A DNA stretch of 64,000 nt from Xanthomonas nasturtii. GTDB lineage: Bacteria > Pseudomonadota > Gammaproteobacteria > Xanthomonadales > Xanthomonadaceae. The stretch lies in NCBI RefSeq assembly GCF_001660815.1, contig NZ_LYMI01000016.1, forward strand, positions 1 through 64,000, read 5' to 3'. The position numbers and the translations under genes were made by a program. The notes beneath the pieces are model-generated. The model was not told the origin of the DNA, searched no databases, and saw only the letters and a program-made list of their open reading frames with translations. This document shows positions 62,147 through 64,000 of this stretch, one piece after another; the first letter of the stretch is position 1, and each line of letters opens with the position of its first letter.

Positions 62147-64000
62147 TTAGAACCGGTGGTTCAGGGTCAGCATGTAGCGACGGCCCAGCCCGTCATACAC
62201 GAAAGGAAACGCCGCCAGCTTGTCGGTCACGTTCAATGCCGCCAGGTTGAGGCTGGTGTGGCTGTCGAGCGCATAGCCCACATTGGCGTCGTAGGACGTA
62301 AAGCTGGGGATGCCTGCAAAGTCGCGTGTCTCGACCGTGTTGTTGAGGTCATACACCGCGCCGCTGGTGTAGTTGGCGCTCAGGCCGAGATTCCAGTGCG
62401 TACTCATGTAGCGCGCATTCCACTGGAATTGCCGCTTCGAGGTGTTGATCTCGCCAACCGCTTCGTCGGGCGGAACATCCTGTGCCGGCGCGCTTTCCAG
62501 GGTCTTGGGGAAGTAGCCGTAGAAACCCAGATCCACCACACCACTGCCCCAGTTCATGTCGGCCAGATCAAACCGATAGTTCACCTCGGCAGTCCAACCG
62601 CGGAAGTTGGTGTACGGGCCGTTGGTATAGCTGGTGCGGATACTGTTGGCGACACCGGTTTGCGGGTTTCGCGTGATCAGGCTGCAGAAGCTGTTGGCAT
62701 TGGGCACATCGTTGACGTTGAAGGTATCGCTATCGAAGCAGCCTGAGGCGATGTCCGCTTCGGTCAGCGTGGTAATCGAGTTGGTGATCTGGATGTCGTA
62801 CCAGTCCGCTGCGATACGCAGGCCCTTGATCCATTCCGGCTGCAGCACGATGCCGGCCGTCCACGATTCGGCCTGCTCGTTCTGCAGGCGCGTATTGCCA
62901 CTGACCGACCCAAGCTGGCTGCTGGGTGCCTCTTCAAACGATGCCGGGTCGACGTTGCTGTAATAGTCGAAGAAGGCCTGGCAGTTGCGTGCCCGCACGT
63001 CCGGGCGGGGACCGCTGCCGATCTGTGCTGCGCTGCACGGCTCGGGGATGAAGTAGAACGCCGGTTGCTGGCTGGTGTAGAGCTCGGCGATGGACGGTGC
63101 GCGGAACGAGCGGGTCTTGTTGCCGCGCAGCTGCACGCCGGCAACGGGCTCGTATTGCAGCCCGTAGGTGTAGGCACTGAACCACCCGTTGACAGTGTTT
63201 TCAACCCGACGGATCTTGCCGGTTACATCCAGCCGGTGCAGGCCAGGAATATTGGCATCCGGATTGACCAAGGGCGCAAAAATCTCGCCGAAATACTCGT
63301 TGGTGGTGTACTCGCCGGAGGCCGGCTGGATCGGAACCGAGCGCCCCTGACCCAGGCGTTCGAACTCGCTGGGCGTGAAGCTGCCCTGTTCCTTGCGGCG
63401 CTCGTAGCCGGTATTGAAACGCAGTTCGCCGCCCGGCAGGTCCAGCAGCGCGCCGGTGATATTGGCGTTGAACACGGTCTGCTTCATTTGCGCTTCTGCA
63501 TGCGTCGGCGTGGTGACGTAACCGCGTGCGGCCGATGAGGCGACACCTTCGCCGAAGATGTTCAATGGAACGCACGCCGGGTCGGCGGTGGTCCCGGCAG
63601 CCGTACTGTCGCAGACGATCTGGCCTGCACCGTTACGGGTGACGTTGAGCGCATTGATGAAGTTCTGCTGGATCAGTCCGGTGCCGTAATAATCGAAGTT
63701 GCCTTCGCCGTGATTGACGCTCGCCTCCCAGGTGAAGTTGCGACCTGCCGCATCGAACGCACCTTGCAGGCCGAAGACCGCGCGCCACAGGTTGGTGTCG
63801 GTGCCCGAGTTGTTCAAGGCCAGATCGCGTGAGGAGCGTGAAAGTACAAAGTCTTCTGCACCCAGGTTGCGCAGCACCTGCCGGTTTTGTTCGGTGAGGA
63901 ACGGGTTGTTGATGTTGAAGTTCAAGGTGCCGCTCTGGTCACCGCTACCGTCGACGGCTCCCACGCCGAAGCCGGCGGCGTTATAGACGTTCTGATCAAT
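62147..64000 (-). CDS. TonB-dependent receptor, partial (N-terminus outside window)
   Basis: This is the C-terminal 617 residues of an outer-membrane TonB receptor; the frame is open to the right edge. The barrel shows many alternating aromatic strands (for example FTWEASVNHGEG, VQLRGNKTRSFRAPSIAELY and IKGLRIAADWYDIQI). The last strand ends in the Phe typical of outer-membrane proteins (YMLTLNHRF). The RSFRAPSIAELY and QNEQAESWTAGI motifs are those of the large oligosaccharide/peptide receptor group common in Xanthomonas. The plug and TonB box are not in the window, so the ligand cannot be guessed. Confidence 0.93.
   Translation of the reverse strand: MDQNVYNAAGFGVGAVDGSGDQSGTLNFNINNPFLTEQNRQVLRNLGAEDFVLSRSSRDLALNNSGTDTNLWRAVFGLQGAFDAAGRNFTWEASVNHGEGNFDYYGTGLIQQNFINALNVTRNGAGQIVCDSTAAGTTADPACVPLNIFGEGVASSAARGYVTTPTHAEAQMKQTVFNANITGALLDLPGGELRFNTGYERRKEQGSFTPSEFERLGQGRSVPIQPASGEYTTNEYFGEIFAPLVNPDANIPGLHRLDVTGKIRRVENTVNGWFSAYTYGLQYEPVAGVQLRGNKTRSFRAPSIAELYTSQQPAFYFIPEPCSAAQIGSGPRPDVRARNCQAFFDYYSNVDPASFEEAPSSQLGSVSGNTRLQNEQAESWTAGIVLQPEWIKGLRIAADWYDIQITNSITTLTEADIASGCFDSDTFNVNDVPNANSFCSLITRNPQTGVANSIRTSYTNGPYTNFRGWTAEVNYRFDLADMNWGSGVVDLGFYGYFPKTLESAPAQDVPPDEAVGEINTSKRQFQWNARYMSTHWNLGLSANYTSGAVYDLNNTVETRDFAGIPSFTSYDANVGYALDSHTSLNLAALNVTDKLAAFPFVYDGLGRRYMLTLNHRF

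Overview
The window is a GC-rich, gene-dense stretch of a gammaproteobacterial chromosome. It most resembles Xanthomonas or a close Xanthomonadaceae relative. The grounds are the content and order of genes (nagZ-hpt-methylthioinosine phosphorylase, a ligase-associated DNA-repair cluster, convergent AcvB/MprF genes, an unusual-fatty-acid cluster, a large TonB receptor beside metG), the Xanthomonas-type IS5 transposase at the left edge, and short dispersed repeats of the 'gggattcgggattgggg' type. No rRNA, tRNA, CRISPR array, prophage or replication origin was seen. The species cannot be fixed from this sequence alone.

Layout. 1-0.8 kb: end of an IS5-family element. 0.9-9.4 kb (+): CYTH protein, DsbA-like oxidoreductase, FAD amine-oxidase-like protein, FeS-type photolyase homologue, the tightly packed nagZ/hpt/mtnP set, a cold-shock protein with a clear terminator, and a flavin monooxygenase. 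9.5-15.4 kb (-): the ligase-associated DNA-damage-response cluster (exonuclease, ATP-dependent ligase, Lhr-type helicase, PdeM phosphoesterase). An unrecognised 77-residue frame links exonuclease and ligase through two 4-nt overlaps. 15.7-20.8 kb (-): bactofilin with a zinc-ribbon partner, a membrane diguanylate cyclase, two Ala-rich lipoproteins and a thiolase. 20.9-23 kb: a subtilisin-type autotransporter broken by a large internal deletion and a frameshift. 23-28.5 kb: branched-chain amino acid dehydrogenase, a Sel1/prolyl-4-hydroxylase fusion, a YgjP-like metallopeptidase and several small proteins. 28.8-30.2 kb: an ECF sigma pseudogene, its surviving anti-sigma-like gene and a truncated DUF4097 protein. 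30.4-42.3 kb: housekeeping and accessory genes (YegD-type Hsp70, SlyD, CDF transporter, YjdM, L,D-transpeptidase, Old Yellow Enzyme, MFS exporter, ThpR and others).

42.5-47 kb: an AcvB/VirJ-type hydrolase faces MprF. In other bacteria these two families act on the same lipid, lysyl-phosphatidylglycerol. 48.5-58.3 kb (-): an ECF sigma/RskA-like anti-sigma pair lies upstream of a translationally coupled lipid-modification operon (desaturase, FAD oxidoreductase, DUF1365, CFA-like methyltransferase, DUF2878, DUF1295). The operon is followed by a second methyltransferase whose sequence looks like plant coclaurine N-methyltransferase. This is the most interesting region and is probably a stress-controlled pathway to methyl-branched or furan fatty acids. 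58.5-64 kb (-): a soluble RnfB-like ferredoxin, a HAD phosphatase, a dense repeat cluster, metG and a TonB-dependent receptor that runs off the right edge.

Several genes are decaying (autotransporter, ECF sigma factor, DUF4097 protein), so this strain has lost functions that relatives may keep intact. Long antisense open frames are common because of the GC-rich codon pattern and were not called.
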